DNA of 51,656 nt from Scatosoma sp045594025 (GCA_045594025.1 JAZNXS010000006.1:1-51656), one strand, 5' to 3'. Positions 7,753 to 15,272 are shown, counted from the first letter of the stretch. The notes: generated from the letters alone by a model not told the origin. Translations and numbers: made by a program.

Positions 7753-8655
7753 TTATACTTCCTCCTTTTGACTCATCAACTCTACGTAGTATTCTTCCAA
7801 GCCGATCTTATTCTTCTTGATTTCACTGACAACATGTCCGTTTTGAAGCAAGTGCTCTACAATGGATTCCGTATCCTCCACGTCGTACACGCGAAGGTAG
7901 CCGTCCTCCTCCCTTACGTTGCCGAATTTTGCCCTTAAAACCAGCTTCGCTCCCTGCATATCTTCCGTCTTTAAGGAAACAAACACACGGGCTCTGCCCT
8001 CCATTTCCTTTGCGGAAATTTCCTGAATCATTCTGCCCTGACGGATAATTCCGTAATGGGTGGCTATCTTTTCCAGCTCGCCTAAGATATGCGAGGAAAT
8101 CAACACCGTACAACCGTACGTTTGCGTGATATCGACAAGAATTTCTCGCATAATGCGCATACCGTCCGTATCTAACCCATTGATAGGTTCGTCCAAAATG
8201 AGCAGGGCAGGATCGCCGAGAAGCGCCATCGCAATACCAATGCGCTGTTTCATGCCCAGCGAACAACTTTTGAATTTGATCTGCGCAGAATCTTCCATAC
8301 GGACAATTTTCAATACGCGCATAATTTCTTCATCACGGTTTTCAAGCCCTAAATTGAGCGCCTGCATCATCAAGTTCTGATACACGCTAGAGCCGGGAAA
8401 ACAGCCTGCGTTTTCAATCAAAGCGCCTACTCGCACACGCACCCCTGCATCCGTATAATCTCTGCCGAACAGCTTGATGTCCCCACAATCGGGCACAAGA
8501 TGTCCGCAAATGAGTTTTTCCGTCGTGGATTTACCGCTGCCGTTTTCCCCGATAAAGCCGTAAATCGCCCCAACGGGAACGGTCATGTTTAAATGGTCGA
8601 CCGCATACATTCCGCGGAAACTTTTTGTTAAATTTCTGATTTCTATTGCGTTCAT
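7753..8655 (-). CDS. ABC transporter ATP-binding protein (BcrA/LanF-type), first pair
   Basis: 300 residues with Walker A GENGSGKST, signature SLGMKQRIG, Walker B LLILDEPINGLD and SSHILGELEK, plus the C-terminal extension of the BcrA group. The start is the ATG at 8655 (MNAIEI), seven bases after GGAGG. The in-frame ATG at 8679 would lie upstream of this box and within a few bases of the predicted transcription start. First gene of a four-gene operon, preceded by a predicted response-regulator operator. Confidence 0.93.
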   Translation of the reverse strand: MNAIEIRNLTKSFRGMYAVDHLNMTVPVGAIYGFIGENGSGKSTTEKLICGHLVPDCGDIKLFGRDYTDAGVRVRVGALIENAGCFPGSSVYQNLMMQALNLGLENRDEEIMRVLKIVRMEDSAQIKFKSCSLGMKQRIGIAMALLGDPALLILDEPINGLDTDGMRIMREILVDITQTYGCTVLISSHILGELEKIATHYGIIRQGRMIQEISAKEMEGRARVFVSLKTEDMQGAKLVLRAKFGNVREEDGYLRVYDVEDTESIVEHLLQNGHVVSEIKKNKIGLEEYYVELMSQKEEV

Positions 8656-8684
8656 AATTACTCCTCCGTAGTCGTCCATGATAC

Positions 8685-8738
8685 AGTATATCGTGTGAAT
8701 TTTAGAAAAACGCTAAAAAAATGTTAATAAAATGTAAA
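8685..8738 (-). promoter_or_regulatory. Response-regulator operator and promoter of the ABC operon
   Basis: Minus strand: TTTACA (8733-8738), TTAACA (8722-8727), TTAGCG (8711-8716), again 11 bp apart; then TTTTTCTAA (8702-8710) and TATACT (8685-8690). The -35 position reads GCGTTT, identical to the 5044-5119 promoter. The repeats fall at about -44 to -60, the normal position for an OmpR-family activator. Confidence 0.75.
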
Positions 8739-8762
8739 AACAGACGCTTTTTGCGTCTGTTT
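8731..8762 (-). terminator. Terminator after the regulator/kinase operon
   Basis: Stem AAACAGACGC (8738-8747) / GCGTCTGTTT (8753-8762); the minus-strand transcript then reads TTTTTACATTTT. It separates the sensory operon from the ABC operon and, as at 5113-5140, abuts the next operator. Confidence 0.8.
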
Positions 8763-8769
8763 CCAAATT

Positions 8770-9168
8770 TTATTCTCTGTTTTCGTTCAAAATCTCATCG
8801 GTGAGCTGTAAAATCTCTTTGCGGTACTTGTCCTTTAACTTCGTATGATATTTTTTATATAAAGGATACGCAAGCGCTATGGGAATCATCCCGAGCAGCG
8901 CAATAACCGTACCCCAAACGTATAAGCTTGCTTCCAAAATCATCGATAACCCACCGCCAAAAATTAACGTTCCGATTACCCCCAACGAAAAAGCCAAAAT
9001 CTGCGGCGGATTTTTTACTTTGTTATCCAGCGCACGCAATTTTTCCACTTTGCTTTGTACCTTGGGTTCTTGCACGGCGTACTGCCTTCTCAGGCTCTCC
9101 ACCTCTTTTCTCTCACGCTCTGTAGGCGCCGTATACGTATATTCAAATTTTCCGTTATTCTCCGACAT
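8770..9168 (-). CDS. Small two-helix membrane protein, paralogue of the 4646-4999 product
   Basis: 132 residues: charged helical N-terminus (about 15-55), LDNKVKNPPQILAFSLG, two membrane segments (about 55-77 and 82-105), then a basic helix. Its start overlaps the end of the upstream membrane protein gene by 14 bases and has an AGAGGA box. Last gene of the regulator-kinase operon. Unknown function; the duplication and co-regulation suggest it works with the sensory system or the transporters. Confidence 0.82.
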   Translation of the reverse strand: MSENNGKFEYTYTAPTERERKEVESLRRQYAVQEPKVQSKVEKLRALDNKVKNPPQILAFSLGVIGTLIFGGGLSMILEASLYVWGTVIALLGMIPIALAYPLYKKYHTKLKDKYRKEILQLTDEILNENRE

Positions 9169-10084
9169 GATTTTCTTCCTCTTTAATTTGCTTTAATCTT
9201 TTGTTTCCTTTTACAATCATAAATATGCCCAATGTCAATACCACGGCGCATACCGCCGCACCCGTCATGGCGTTGAACAAGCCCACGTCCGCGCCCGTAG
9301 CAAACGAATGAAACATCGCCGTTTGCAACGCCAAAATGGAAACCGCCGCGTCTGCCGCGCTCACGCAACGAAGAGCCTCTACCGTAACGTCGTCCTGCTT
9401 TTTCGCCTTGAAAAAATTCACAATCGCCATCGTCACCTTCACAAACGTATACGCCGCCGCTACGTAAATCATGAGGCCCGGTTTATCGAAAGCCGCGTCC
9501 GCCTGCACCATCTGTACAATCGCCGCGGAAAGAGTGGTGATCAGGGCGCATAATACGATACCGCTGTTGCGGTATTTTTTAATTTCCGTCATCTCATGGC
9601 GTTCTGTCTTTTTGCGGTAACGTTTTCCGTGGTAGAGTAAAATCCCCCCACGCATACACGCAAGCGATATGTAATAGGTAGCCAACGCGCCGTACCATAC
9701 GGGCATGAAACGGGTAATCGCTATCGCGCCGTTATAAATACCGAACGCCGTTGTCAAAAGCATCGAACCCGTTGCAAAGATGATGGTACGAAATCCGTAA
9801 TTTTTCATCAATGGCCCCGTCCATGGGTGCTCTCTTAGCGCGCTTTTCACGTTCCTTATCATATTGGGCAAAACTTTGATTAAAGTGTATACCGTATAAG
9901 CAAGCGTAAGTGCCGCAAAAGCATAAGACACGTAGGAAACGATTTCCAATGCCAGATTTGAATGATTTTGCGTCAGCACCAACATCGTCAGCGCCCAAGC
10001 AATACAAAGCACTGTCAGTATATACGTTACGATTAAAATCCCTTTACTCGGCTTTCTCAGTTTTTCAAAGATTATTTTCCACAT
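9155..10084 (-). CDS. Polytopic membrane protein, unknown function
   Basis: 309 residues with about eight hydrophobic segments (first at about 17-38, last near 275-297). Basic loops such as GKRYRKKTERHEMTEIKKY are probably cytoplasmic. A short conserved-looking stretch, REHPWTGPLMKNYGFR, precedes the third pair of helices. It lies directly downstream of the histidine kinase in the same operon with an AGAGG box. No family recognised; by position it could modulate the kinase or be part of the detoxification response. Confidence 0.8.
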   Translation of the reverse strand: MWKIIFEKLRKPSKGILIVTYILTVLCIAWALTMLVLTQNHSNLALEIVSYVSYAFAALTLAYTVYTLIKVLPNMIRNVKSALREHPWTGPLMKNYGFRTIIFATGSMLLTTAFGIYNGAIAITRFMPVWYGALATYYISLACMRGGILLYHGKRYRKKTERHEMTEIKKYRNSGIVLCALITTLSAAIVQMVQADAAFDKPGLMIYVAAAYTFVKVTMAIVNFFKAKKQDDVTVEALRCVSAADAAVSILALQTAMFHSFATGADVGLFNAMTGAAVCAVVLTLGIFMIVKGNKRLKQIKEEENHVGE

Positions 10085-10115
10085 ATGCGAACCTCTTTAC
10101 GAAATCAAATATTGC

Positions 10116-11168
10116 TCAGCTTTCGTATCTTTCTTCGTCATACAATACCACTGTAAACGTCGTTCCTTCCCTTAGTACGCTTTCCACAGAGATTTCCCCG
10201 CCTAAAATATCGATTACTTTTTTCACAAGCGCAAGGCCAAGCCCATTGCCCTCCTGCGCATGCGAGGTGTCCCCCTGATAGAATTTATCGAAGATTCGCT
10301 TTCCCGTTTCCGCGGAAATACCACACCCCGTATCCTTGACCTTTACCACGGCGGTATTCCCTACCTTTTTCAGCGTAACCTCGACCATGCCCCCTTTCTC
10401 CGTAAATTTTATCGCGTTGGAAAGGAGATTATTCCATACGATTTCCAAATACCCTTGTAAGGAGAATATTTCCACCTCGTCCAAATCGCATTCCAAAGCG
10501 ATGCCTTTGGCGTCGATTCGCTCTTCCATGCCGATGATCGCTTCGGCAATGCTTTCGTGCAAGCGCACTCTGCCTTTTTCGGGTTGAATTTTTTCATTTT
10601 CCAGTTTACTCAAACGCAATACGTTGGTGACCAAATCACTCAAACGCTGCGAGGCTTTGATTAAGATTTCCGCGTATTCCTTGCGTTTTTCCTCGTTCTT
10701 TTCTCTTTGCAATAATACGGCGTAGCTTTTGATAACGGCAAGAGGCGTTTTCAACTCGTGCGAAACGTTAGAAATAAAATCCGTCTTTAAAACCTCCGAT
10801 TTTCCAAGCGCCGACGCCATCACGTTTAGGTTTTCCATAATCGCGTCATATTCATCGTATTCGTCGTACCCATGTCTTTGTTCAAGCCTTACGGAAAAGT
10901 CGCCCGAAGCGATTCTTTCCGTCGCGTCCAGAATTTGATCGACCGGTTTATCGATCATCATTTTTCTGCGGAAAATATCGATAATCGTACACGTTGCCGA
11001 TAAAAACAGAATGACCAAAAACATCACCAGCGCCACAACGTTGGAATCCCCACCCGTCTGCTCGTCCACGTATACGTACAAGAGCACCGCAAAGGTGACC
11101 ACGAAAGCAATCGTAACGAAAAACAGCAACGATCCCAAAAAACTCCAATGCGAGCCTCTACGTCTCAT
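10116..11168 (-). CDS. Sensor histidine kinase with intramembrane-sensing layout
   Basis: 350 residues. Two N-terminal membrane helices (about 8-31 and 43-66) are joined by only about 11 extracellular residues, so it has no extracellular sensor domain. Then HAMP (about 67-120), dimerisation/phosphoacceptor helix with SHELKTPL (His137), N box NNLLSNAIKF, G1 VKDTGCGIS and G2 GNGLGLALVKK. Kinases of this layout generally sense membrane or cell-wall disturbance together with an ABC transporter. The start overlaps the regulator stop codon by four bases, so translation is coupled. Confidence 0.93.
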   Translation of the reverse strand: MRRRGSHWSFLGSLLFFVTIAFVVTFAVLLYVYVDEQTGGDSNVVALVMFLVILFLSATCTIIDIFRRKMMIDKPVDQILDATERIASGDFSVRLEQRHGYDEYDEYDAIMENLNVMASALGKSEVLKTDFISNVSHELKTPLAVIKSYAVLLQREKNEEKRKEYAEILIKASQRLSDLVTNVLRLSKLENEKIQPEKGRVRLHESIAEAIIGMEERIDAKGIALECDLDEVEIFSLQGYLEIVWNNLLSNAIKFTEKGGMVEVTLKKVGNTAVVKVKDTGCGISAETGKRIFDKFYQGDTSHAQEGNGLGLALVKKVIDILGGEISVESVLREGTTFTVVLYDEERYES

Positions 11169-11836
11169 TTCAGCACCGCCTTATATCCCAAACCGTGTAC
11201 GGTGACGATTTCGAAGCCGTCGCAAACAGAGGTTTTATCACGGAGTTTTGCCATGTACACATCCACCGTCCTCGACGTCGCTGAGGAATCGTAATCCCAA
11301 AATTCGTCCATGAGCGCCGAGCGCGTAAACGTCTTTTTGGGGTAGGATAAAAATTTGAACAGCAAGTTGAATTCACGTACCGTCAAAGCAAGCTCTTCGC
11401 CGTTCACGTACGCCGTGTGCTCCTCTGCGTTCATTTCTAAATTTCCCACCGTTAGCGTTTTACTCGCTTCGATACCTGCTCTTCTAAGCATCGCGCCCAC
11501 CTTGAGGATAAACACGTCCATGTCGAAGGGCTTCGTCACGTAATCGTCTACGCCCAGCTTATATGCATAAAGCTTGGAAGGCTTGTCGTCCTTCGCCGTC
11601 ATAAACAGAATGGGCACTTGACTGTTTAAGAGACGGATCTCTTCCGCTAACGCAAAGCCGTCTTTTTTCGGCATCATAATATCGCTGATGACCATGGAAT
11701 ACGCTCCTTCCGCAAAGGCGTTAACGCCTTCTTCGCCATCGTAGCAAGCCGCAACGTCATAGCCCTCGTCACGAAGATAAGAACAAACCAAGCCGTTGAT
11801 TGCTCTATCGTCTTCTACTACTAAAATCTTTACCAT
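11165..11836 (-). CDS. OmpR-family response regulator
   Basis: 223 residues: receiver domain (1-120) with acidic pocket ED at 8-9, phosphoacceptor Asp52 in SDIMMPKKDG, the switch Thr in FMTAKDD and Lys in VTKPFD; then a winged-helix DNA-binding domain (about 128-223) with LTVREFNLLFKFL and SRTVDVYMAKLRDK. OmpR-family regulators bind direct repeats spaced one helical turn, matching the 11-bp TTTAC repeats found before this gene and two neighbouring units. A GGAGG box precedes the ATG. Confidence 0.95.
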   Translation of the reverse strand: MVKILVVEDDRAINGLVCSYLRDEGYDVAACYDGEEGVNAFAEGAYSMVISDIMMPKKDGFALAEEIRLLNSQVPILFMTAKDDKPSKLYAYKLGVDDYVTKPFDMDVFILKVGAMLRRAGIEASKTLTVGNLEMNAEEHTAYVNGEELALTVREFNLLFKFLSYPKKTFTRSALMDEFWDYDSSATSRTVDVYMAKLRDKTSVCDGFEIVTVHGLGYKAVLK

Positions 11837-11859
11837 AGCGCCCTCCTCGATTTTTCTTT

Positions 11860-11913
11860 ATTTTACACGGTGACCATTAGAAAAATATTATCAATTTGTT
11901 AAAGTTTTGTAAA
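11860..11913 (-). promoter_or_regulatory. Autoregulatory operator and promoter of the response regulator
   Basis: Minus strand: TTTACA (11908-11913), TTAACA (11897-11902), 11 bp apart; TTTTTCTAA (11877-11885) and TAAAAT (11860-11865). All spacings equal those at 8685-8738. A second reading, TTTACA-17-TAATAT (11885-11890), would make the repeats part of a constitutive promoter, so both could be used. Confidence 0.7.
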
Positions 11914-11918
11914 ACCAT

Positions 11919-11946
11919 ACAAAAAGCACCTTTTATTCGGTGCTTT
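11919..11946 (-). terminator. Terminator of the mutY operon
   Basis: Stem AAAGCACC (11923-11930) / GGTGCTTT (11939-11946), minus-strand transcript ending TTTTTG. It closes the operon 11965-14821. Confidence 0.8.
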
Positions 11947-11964
11947 CGTAGGTGTTAAATAAAC

Positions 11965-12582
11965 TTAACGGATGAAATTCGTCATGATTTTGCGTTCGCG
12001 CTCAGGCGCAAGCCCTGCTTGCTTACCCAGCTCGATACATTTGAGCAGCCATGCCATGTTATTACCCAACACGCGCATTGTCTGTAAACCTTCCTCGTCC
12101 TGTGCCGCTTCTTCGGCGGTATTGCCGTGGATTTCGTTCCAGTAGTTCGAACCAACAATCTGCATATTGTTGATCGTGAAATATTTATTGATGACGTCGA
12201 ACGTGGTACTAGCGCCTGCTCTTCTGCAGCTGACTACCGCCGCCGCAGGCTTGTATGCGAGGTTCTTGCCGCCGCTATAAAATACTCTGTCCATAAAGCT
12301 GACGAGAGCCCCTGCCGCCGAAGCATAATATACGGGAGAACCGAATACGTAGCCGTCGAACTCGGCCGCCTTTTCCACAAACTCGTTTACGCCGTCGTCG
12401 ATCACGCATTTTTTGATTTTCTTACACGCCCAACAGCCGTTGCAGCCACTCGTTTTATTTTGGCCGATCCAATAGATTTCCGTTTCCACGCCGTTTGCGT
12501 TCAACGCCTTCGCTACTTCCGCCAAAGCGGTATACGTGCAACCCTTTTCGTGCTGACTGCCATTCACAAGCAATACTTTCAT
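11965..12582 (-). CDS. Flavodoxin-like NAD(P)H-dependent FMN reductase family protein
   Basis: 205 residues with a flavodoxin fold: VLLVNGSQHEKGCTYTAL phosphate-binding loop at the N-terminus, Cys-rich CNGCWACKKIKKC (about 47-59) and FGSPVYYASAAGALVSFMDR (about 79-98), as in iron-sulfur flavoproteins and related reductases. The Cys spacing C-x2-C-x2-C-x4-C could hold a cluster, as in ISF proteins. Last gene of the mutY operon, three bases after the HNH gene, with an AAGGAG box. Substrate unknown. Confidence 0.85.
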   Translation of the reverse strand: MKVLLVNGSQHEKGCTYTALAEVAKALNANGVETEIYWIGQNKTSGCNGCWACKKIKKCVIDDGVNEFVEKAAEFDGYVFGSPVYYASAAGALVSFMDRVFYSGGKNLAYKPAAAVVSCRRAGASTTFDVINKYFTINNMQIVGSNYWNEIHGNTAEEAAQDEEGLQTMRVLGNNMAWLLKCIELGKQAGLAPERERKIMTNFIR

Positions 12583-12585
12583 TTT

Positions 12586-13041
12586 CTATCTCCTTAATTG
12601 AATATCGAATTTATTTTCCAACCAAGAAATATCCGTCACCCAACCGACTACGCGGTTTCTTCTCAGATACTCCTCATTAGCTTCACCAAGCGCCGCATGG
12701 AAATCCATTTGCGAACACCCGTTAACCTTCATAAAGTGCGTCATCGCATCCATGCCCCTGCCCATTAGCTGAGTACGGCTGATATGTTTGACTTCATGGC
12801 AACTGTGGCAAAGCGCCACAACGTCCTCCAATTTTTGCAGAGCTTGCTCCTCGTAATAACTCCATTTTTCGTGCGCTTCCAAACGTTTTGTCCATCTGCC
12901 GCAAATCATACATTTGCCGTTTGCCCTTGCGTAGGCGTCGCGGCGAACGGTATCCCAATCCTTGGGCTTTAAGATACTGCGGAGGTTACTATACCAGCAT
13001 TCCTCAGGCACCATTTCAAACGTCAATTTATACCCTTTCAT
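12586..13041 (-). CDS. HNH-type zinc protein
   Basis: 151 residues. The central part has a treble-clef HNH arrangement: CMICGRW (first Cys pair), EAHEKW (His), CHSCHEVKH (second Cys pair and His). The fold is that of HNH nucleases, but a conserved Asn between the Cys pairs is not evident, so nuclease activity is unsure. The ATG at 13041 overlaps the mutY TGA (ATGA) and follows an AGAGGGAAG box, so it is translationally coupled to mutY; the in-frame start nine codons upstream is not needed. Confidence 0.75.
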   Translation of the reverse strand: MKGYKLTFEMVPEECWYSNLRSILKPKDWDTVRRDAYARANGKCMICGRWTKRLEAHEKWSYYEEQALQKLEDVVALCHSCHEVKHISRTQLMGRGMDAMTHFMKVNGCSQMDFHAALGEANEEYLRRNRVVGWVTDISWLENKFDIQLRR

Positions 13042-14084
13042 CTTCCCTCTTTTAAAATCCCCAAGCATTGCTTAAACGCCGTGGGCAGAGATATCGTCTC
13101 TTCGATTTCCTCTATGGTGTACGTATCGAAAGGAGCGCTTTCCGCGCGCACCCATACGCAAGTAATATCCCAACGAATATGCGTGAAAATATGGACGTAT
13201 TTCTTACGAGAAACCTCCGTAAACCCGTACATGCCCCACTCGTTTAATATATTTTCGGGAGTACTTTCTATGATTTCGGAGGGGAATTCGTTCATACCCT
13301 TCAAAACGCCTTGTTCTCGCCGACGAATGCAAAATCCCTGCGGTGTTTCAATGAGAAAAACGGCTACGTTTTCCTGCCGTTTCGCCTTTTTTTCGGGCAT
13401 CACGGGGAAGAGCGCCTGTGTGCCGCGGATTGCTGCCTTGCACAGCGCGCGTAAAGGACAAACCACGCAATCAGGGTTCTTCGGCTTACAAATCAACGCA
13501 CCCAGCTCGAATATGCTCTGCGTAAATTCAGCGCAAGCTTTCCCCTCGTTAGGATACACCTTGGAAATTTCCGTTTCCAAGTATTTTCGATATTTTAAGT
13601 CGGAAATCGGGGTAGGATTTTCCTCTAACCTTGCCGCCACGCGGAACACGTTTCCGTCCACCGCTGCAACGGGCTTTCCAAAGGCGATGGAAGCAATTGC
13701 CCCTGCCGTGTAGCTGCCGATCCCCGGCAAGCTTTTTAACGTCTCCACGTTCTGAGGGAACTCTCCCCCGTAGTGGGAAACAAGAATTTTCGCCGCCTTT
13801 TGCAAATTCCTCGCGCGGCTGTAATATCCCAAGCCCTCCCAAAGCTTAAGTAGCTTTTCTTCCTCGCAATCCGCAAGCGCCTCTACGGTAGGAAGTTCTT
13901 TCATAAAGCGCAGGTAATACTCTCGCACCGCCTCCACACGGGTTTGCTGTAGCATGATTTCAGACACCCATACGCGGTACGCCGTGGGATTTTGCCTCCA
14001 AGGCAAGTCACGTTTATATGACCTATACCACGAAAGCAAGTGGGCAGGTATTTGTTGAAAATCGAATTTATCGAATTTTTGCAT
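13038..14084 (-). CDS. mutY: A/G-specific adenine glycosylase
   Basis: Removes adenine mispaired with 8-oxoguanine in base-excision repair. 348 residues: catalytic Glu in EIMLQQT, helix-hairpin-helix LPGIGSYTAGAIASIAFG, catalytic Asp in VDGNVFRV, and the 4Fe-4S loop with Cys spacing C-x6-C-x2-C-x5-C (CKPKNPDCVVCPLRALC). The C-terminal third is a NUDIX-like 8-oxoG recognition domain. The start is the ATG at 14084, whose A is shared with the stop of the upstream gene (TAATG). The open frame extends 99 codons further upstream but only as a shadow of that gene. Confidence 0.95.
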   Translation of the reverse strand: MQKFDKFDFQQIPAHLLSWYRSYKRDLPWRQNPTAYRVWVSEIMLQQTRVEAVREYYLRFMKELPTVEALADCEEEKLLKLWEGLGYYSRARNLQKAAKILVSHYGGEFPQNVETLKSLPGIGSYTAGAIASIAFGKPVAAVDGNVFRVAARLEENPTPISDLKYRKYLETEISKVYPNEGKACAEFTQSIFELGALICKPKNPDCVVCPLRALCKAAIRGTQALFPVMPEKKAKRQENVAVFLIETPQGFCIRRREQGVLKGMNEFPSEIIESTPENILNEWGMYGFTEVSRKKYVHIFTHIRWDITCVWVRAESAPFDTYTIEEIEETISLPTAFKQCLGILKEGR

Positions 14085-14821
14085 TATTTTTCCACAGGAA
14101 TGGAATTCAAATAAATAACCGTTTCCATAATCGACGGTTCGCTGGGATAAGTGATAGGCGAAGGCAAGGTCAAGGACGAATCGTCGTTGACGTAAGTGAC
14201 GTCCGCTTTGCCCACTTCGCGCGTGGTAACTAAGCAATTCCCCACGCCAAGGAACGCACCGGGGTATCCGGAAAAGATACTGCGCCCCAAATCCACACCG
14301 CAGATAATTTCGACACCGTCCTTGCGAAGCAGCATGTCGAAGACGTTGCGGTATTCGATAAGATCTCCGTTTTTGTTGCAATCGGGAAGTTCATCCAAGC
14401 CGTCCAAAACTAAAAACAAACGAGGATATCCTTTTCCGTTTTCACGCATATACATCAATTCCTTGATGGTTTTTACCGCCTCGTCCAGATCGGCTTTTTC
14501 ACGGATATACGGCGCAGTGACGTCCGCAGAATGCAAGCGGAGCAATTCGCCGTACTCACTGCGGGGCGAGAGCACGAAAAAACAAACCTCGTCCTTATGA
14601 TAAAGGCAGGAAACGGTGATAAGCAACCGACGGATAAAATTCGTACGGCCAACGCCTGTTACGCAGGTATTGCGCACCGTCAACGGCTTTTCCCGTTTTT
14701 GCGCCAACACAACGTTACCGCTTACGTCCTCGCCAAGCGGCAACCCCATCCTGATACGATCGAATTTTTCCGTTTCCTCCGCATAAGCGGACACCGTTTT
14801 GATAAAATCTTCCGTGCGCAT
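14084..14821 (-). CDS. FtsK/SpoIIIE-like ATPase domain protein with degenerate P-loop
   Basis: 245 residues resembling the motor domain of FtsK/SpoIIIE: GLPLGEDVSGNVVLAQ (FtsK equivalent GxDxxGxPV), then the Walker A position reading TGVGRTNF, which lacks the essential Lys, the VCFFVLSPRSEYGELLR strand, Walker B LFLVLDGLDELPD, and a C-terminal TYPSEPSIMETVIYLNS. The missing Lys suggests it does not hydrolyse ATP. No DNA-binding gamma domain or membrane segment. The start ATG 14821 follows GGGAG at ten bases. First gene of the mutY operon; role unknown, family call moderately sure. Confidence 0.65.
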   Translation of the reverse strand: MRTEDFIKTVSAYAEETEKFDRIRMGLPLGEDVSGNVVLAQKREKPLTVRNTCVTGVGRTNFIRRLLITVSCLYHKDEVCFFVLSPRSEYGELLRLHSADVTAPYIREKADLDEAVKTIKELMYMRENGKGYPRLFLVLDGLDELPDCNKNGDLIEYRNVFDMLLRKDGVEIICGVDLGRSIFSGYPGAFLGVGNCLVTTREVGKADVTYVNDDSSLTLPSPITYPSEPSIMETVIYLNSIPVEK

Positions 14822-14867
14822 AAGTATCGTTCTCCCTAATTCCATGGGCATACTGCCCTACTCTATC

Positions 14868-14896
14868 AGTATACTACAAAACGCTGTGATTGTCAA
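14868..14896 (-). promoter_or_regulatory. Promoter of the FtsK-like/mutY operon
   Basis: TTGACA (14891-14896), 17-bp spacer, TATACT (14868-14873) on the minus strand; perfect -35. Confidence 0.85.
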
Positions 14897-14940
14897 GCGT
14901 TCGAAAATAATCGTATTTATCGCCGTAGAATACGATGCCT

Positions 14941-15105
14941 CTATGCACCGTCATATAAAACGACGACCTCACTGTACCCGATTGCATTTTGGCTTTGCCA
15001 AAGTTTCGTTGCTCGATATTCCCTCGCCTTTGTTTCCCACTCAACAGTTTCCGCAACTCGCGCGAACCAACGATAAACGTCGCTTCTTTCTACCAAATAC
15101 GCCAA
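14941..15105 (-). other. Possible relic or short ORF between tRNA-Arg and the mutY operon
   Basis: The 317-base gap 14822-15138 holds the mutY operon promoter and, on the minus strand, a 54-codon frame from TTG 15105 to TAG 14941 with protein-like composition (starts AYLVERSDVYRWF). A second frame carries RGIVFYGDKYDYF just after its stop, as a frameshifted gene would. There is no ribosome-binding site, and a terminator lies upstream. Probably decayed or fortuitous. Confidence 0.2.
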
Positions 15106-15142
15106 AAAGAGGGACTACCTTGCGGCAGTCCCTCTTTTTGGC
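15101..15142 (-). terminator. Terminator of tRNA-Arg
   Basis: Perfect 16-bp stem: 15101-15116 pairs with 15127-15142. The stem includes the tRNA CCA end and continues as a T-run on the minus strand (AGTCCCTCTTTTTGGC side), so it ends the tRNA transcript. Confidence 0.85.
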
Positions 15143-15215
15143 GTACCCGATTGGATTTGAACCAACGACACCAGGCGTCGGAGGCCTGTGCTCTATCCAG
15201 CTGAGCTACGGATAC
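15139..15215 (-). tRNA. tRNA-Arg (anticodon CCG)
   Basis: 77-nt cloverleaf with encoded CCA. The acceptor stem GTATCCG/CGGGTAC has one G-T pair; the D arm is GCTCAGCTGGATAGAGC; the anticodon stem CAGGC/GCCTG closes loop CTCCGAC, giving anticodon CCG (decodes CGG, Arg); the T arm is TTGG-TTCAAAT-CCAA. Confidence 0.95.
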
Positions 15216-15242
15216 ATTAGATTTCTTGAAATTTACTATTAC

Positions 15243-15272
15243 ATTTTACTATTTTTTACTTTCCTTTTGCAA
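15243..15272 (-). promoter_or_regulatory. Promoter of tRNA-Arg
   Basis: TTGCAA (15267-15272), 18-bp spacer, TAAAAT (15243-15248), minus strand, about 28 bases before the mature 5' end. Confidence 0.55.

Noticed and set aside
11885..11913. TTTACA-17-TAATAT as the sole promoter of the response regulator
   Set aside because: Possible, but the TAAAAT at 11860-11865 keeps the exact spacing of the two other regulated promoters, so it is preferred.
14874..15056. 60-codon minus-strand ORF beginning MRKLLSG
   Set aside because: It contains the consensus promoter of the mutY operon and lacks a ribosome-binding site.
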